DNA of 5,842 bases, taken from the NCBI GenBank assembly GCA_964503935.1, contig CAZDCJ010000054.1:1-5842 (forward strand). Direction: 5' to 3'. The translations under genes were made by a program, and so were the position numbers. Source of the stretch: STD2-77 sp964503935. GTDB taxonomy: Bacteria; Patescibacteriota; Minisyncoccia; JAHIHE01; JAGLIN01. How positions within the stretch are numbered: the first letter of the stretch is position 1; every line of letters begins with the position of its first letter. Positions 5,241-5,842 of the stretch are shown here, one piece after another. Below the pieces are notes generated by a model. That model searched no databases and was not told where the DNA came from. It saw only the letters and a list, made by a program, of their open reading frames with translations.

Positions 5241-5269
5241 ATTTTAGCACATAATGGCTATTTAGTCAA
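5241..5269 (-). promoter_or_regulatory. Sigma70-type promoter of the 254-residue protein gene
   Basis: TTGACT (5264-5269) and TAAAAT (5241-5246) are 17 bp apart on the minus strand, with TGC directly before the -10 (extended -10). Initiation near 5234 gives the leader described above. It is back to back with the plus-strand promoter at 5292-5319. Confidence 0.75.
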
Positions 5270-5291
5270 TCCCTGTCCGGGGCCTGGAACA

Positions 5292-5319
5292 TTGACCGCT
5301 TCTGCCAGAGTGCTATACT
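5292..5319 (+). promoter_or_regulatory. Sigma70-type promoter of the plus-strand gene
   Basis: TTGACC (5292-5297) is followed after 16 bp by TATACT (5314-5319), preceded by TGC (extended -10). Initiation near 5326 leaves a leader of about 47 nt. The -35 boxes of the two divergent promoters are only 22 bp apart, and the spacer (5270-5291) has a small CCC/GGGG inverted repeat. Confidence 0.75.
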
Positions 5320-5372
5320 GTACGGGCGTAAAAAACGTAAACCTAGATAAATCCCTATAGGAGGCGGACAAA

Positions 5373-5842
5373 GTGAAACAGCTTTGCGCCCAAATTCCCC
5401 CAAAGACAGATTCAAACGGTGTAGGAAACAACGGTGTAGGAAATTTCGAAGCGGATGCTTCGGTATCGAAAAACGAAAGCAAAAGCATGTACGAGCTATC
5501 CGGTTTAGCGAAAAGAGATAGCGGCCAAAGACCTGAAAATGAATGGATGGAAACTGCAGGGGCCATAGCGGCGCTTCTGGAGGTGGATGATGCCCGCTCC
5601 GTCCTGATATTGCAGGAGACGGCTTATGCGCGGATGTTCATAGATCTATATCGTGAGTATGAGATCGCGAAAGTCATACGGGAAACTATCCCGATGATGA
5701 ACGAGGCTTATCTCGGTTATGAGACTAAGGAACAAGAGACGCATGGCTTATTCATCCTGAAAGAGAATTATCAGGCACTCAGCAAGTACTTTGAAAAAAC
5801 AAAAGAAGTCGGACTCGGCCTGCCGGACAAGGCCGCGATGAG
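5373..5842 (+). CDS. Unrecognised helical protein with disordered N-terminus, 5' end only
   Basis: The frame opens at GTG (5373-5375) and stays open for 156 codons to the window edge; the 3' end is missing. The start is fixed by AGGAGG at 5359-5364 with 8 nt spacing and by the promoter upstream. The first 50 or so residues are rich in N, S, K and G and look disordered, including a tandem NGVGN-NGVGN at 15-24. From about residue 55 the sequence becomes helical: ENEWMETAGAIAALLEV, then AYARMFIDLYREYEIAKVIR and LKENYQALSKYFEKTKEVG. No signal peptide, membrane helix or catalytic motif appears in the visible part. The short N-terminal tail followed by a helical bundle could be an adaptor or a helical-repeat protein, but I do not recognise a family. 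The divergent arrangement with the TPR-like gene at 4384-5148 hints at a linked role. Confidence 0.8.
   Translation, partial: MKQLCAQIPPKTDSNGVGNNGVGNFEADASVSKNESKSMYELSGLAKRDSGQRPENEWMETAGAIAALLEVDDARSVLILQETAYARMFIDLYREYEIAKVIRETIPMMNEAYLGYETKEQETHGLFILKENYQALSKYFEKTKEVGLGLPDKAAM

Noticed and set aside
5354..5361. CCTATAGG palindrome overlapping the RBS of the plus-strand gene
   Set aside because: It has no room for a loop, so it cannot form an RBS-sequestering hairpin in a single RNA; likely chance.
5258..5566. Minus-strand open frame of 102 codons
   Set aside because: It lies antisense to the plus-strand gene, and its 3' end reads across the divergent promoter region.

Overview
The window is bacterial. 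Its promoters are sigma70-type (TTGACA/TATAAT-like hexamers 16-17 bp apart, several with an extended -10 TG). Most genes have AGGAGG-type ribosome binding sites, start codons include ATG, GTG and TTG, and intrinsic terminators are compact. The truncated HPF/RaiA protein at the left edge reads like those of Patescibacteria (CPR, Parcubacteria-like). Interspersed palindromic repeats of the kinds often seen in uncultured-lineage genomes fit that, but the lineage assignment is only a suggestion. TAA, TAG and TGA all serve as stops, so there is no sign of a recoded TGA.

Layout, left to right. (1) 1-277, minus: 5' part of a ribosome hibernation factor gene, with its own promoter. (2) 376-639, minus: a small two-repeat Cys/His protein, probably metal-binding, behind a consensus promoter that fixes its start. 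(3) 691-913: no gene, but a pair of inverted REP-like hairpins. (4) 914-2164, minus: a 12-helix MFS transporter. (5) 2165-2440: a 142-bp element with 13-bp perfect terminal inverted repeats, then the terminator of the next gene. (6) 2441-2782, minus: a 113-residue charged orphan protein with promoter, strong RBS and terminator. (7) 2917-4053, minus: a 378-residue helical, TPR-like protein, again with promoter and terminator. (8) 4054-4383: no gene; it holds that promoter, a nested-hairpin terminator and a long, structured 3' region with repeated TCGTT. (9) 4384-5148, minus: a 254-residue TPR-like protein starting at TTG, with a hairpin in its leader. (10) 5241-5319: two divergent promoters. 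(11) 5373 to the right edge, plus: the N-terminal 156 residues of an unrecognised helical protein with a disordered N-terminus.

Nearly every gene from 2441 rightward is a separate transcription unit with its own promoter and, where visible, its own terminator; there is no obvious operon. The part that resists explanation is 2441-5842, with four unrecognised soluble proteins. Two are TPR-like, and one of these shares a promoter region with the plus-strand orphan. They may form an uncharacterised protein-interaction or stress module, but nothing in the sequence gives a catalytic activity. No RNA genes, CRISPR arrays, transposases or defence-type catalytic motifs were seen.
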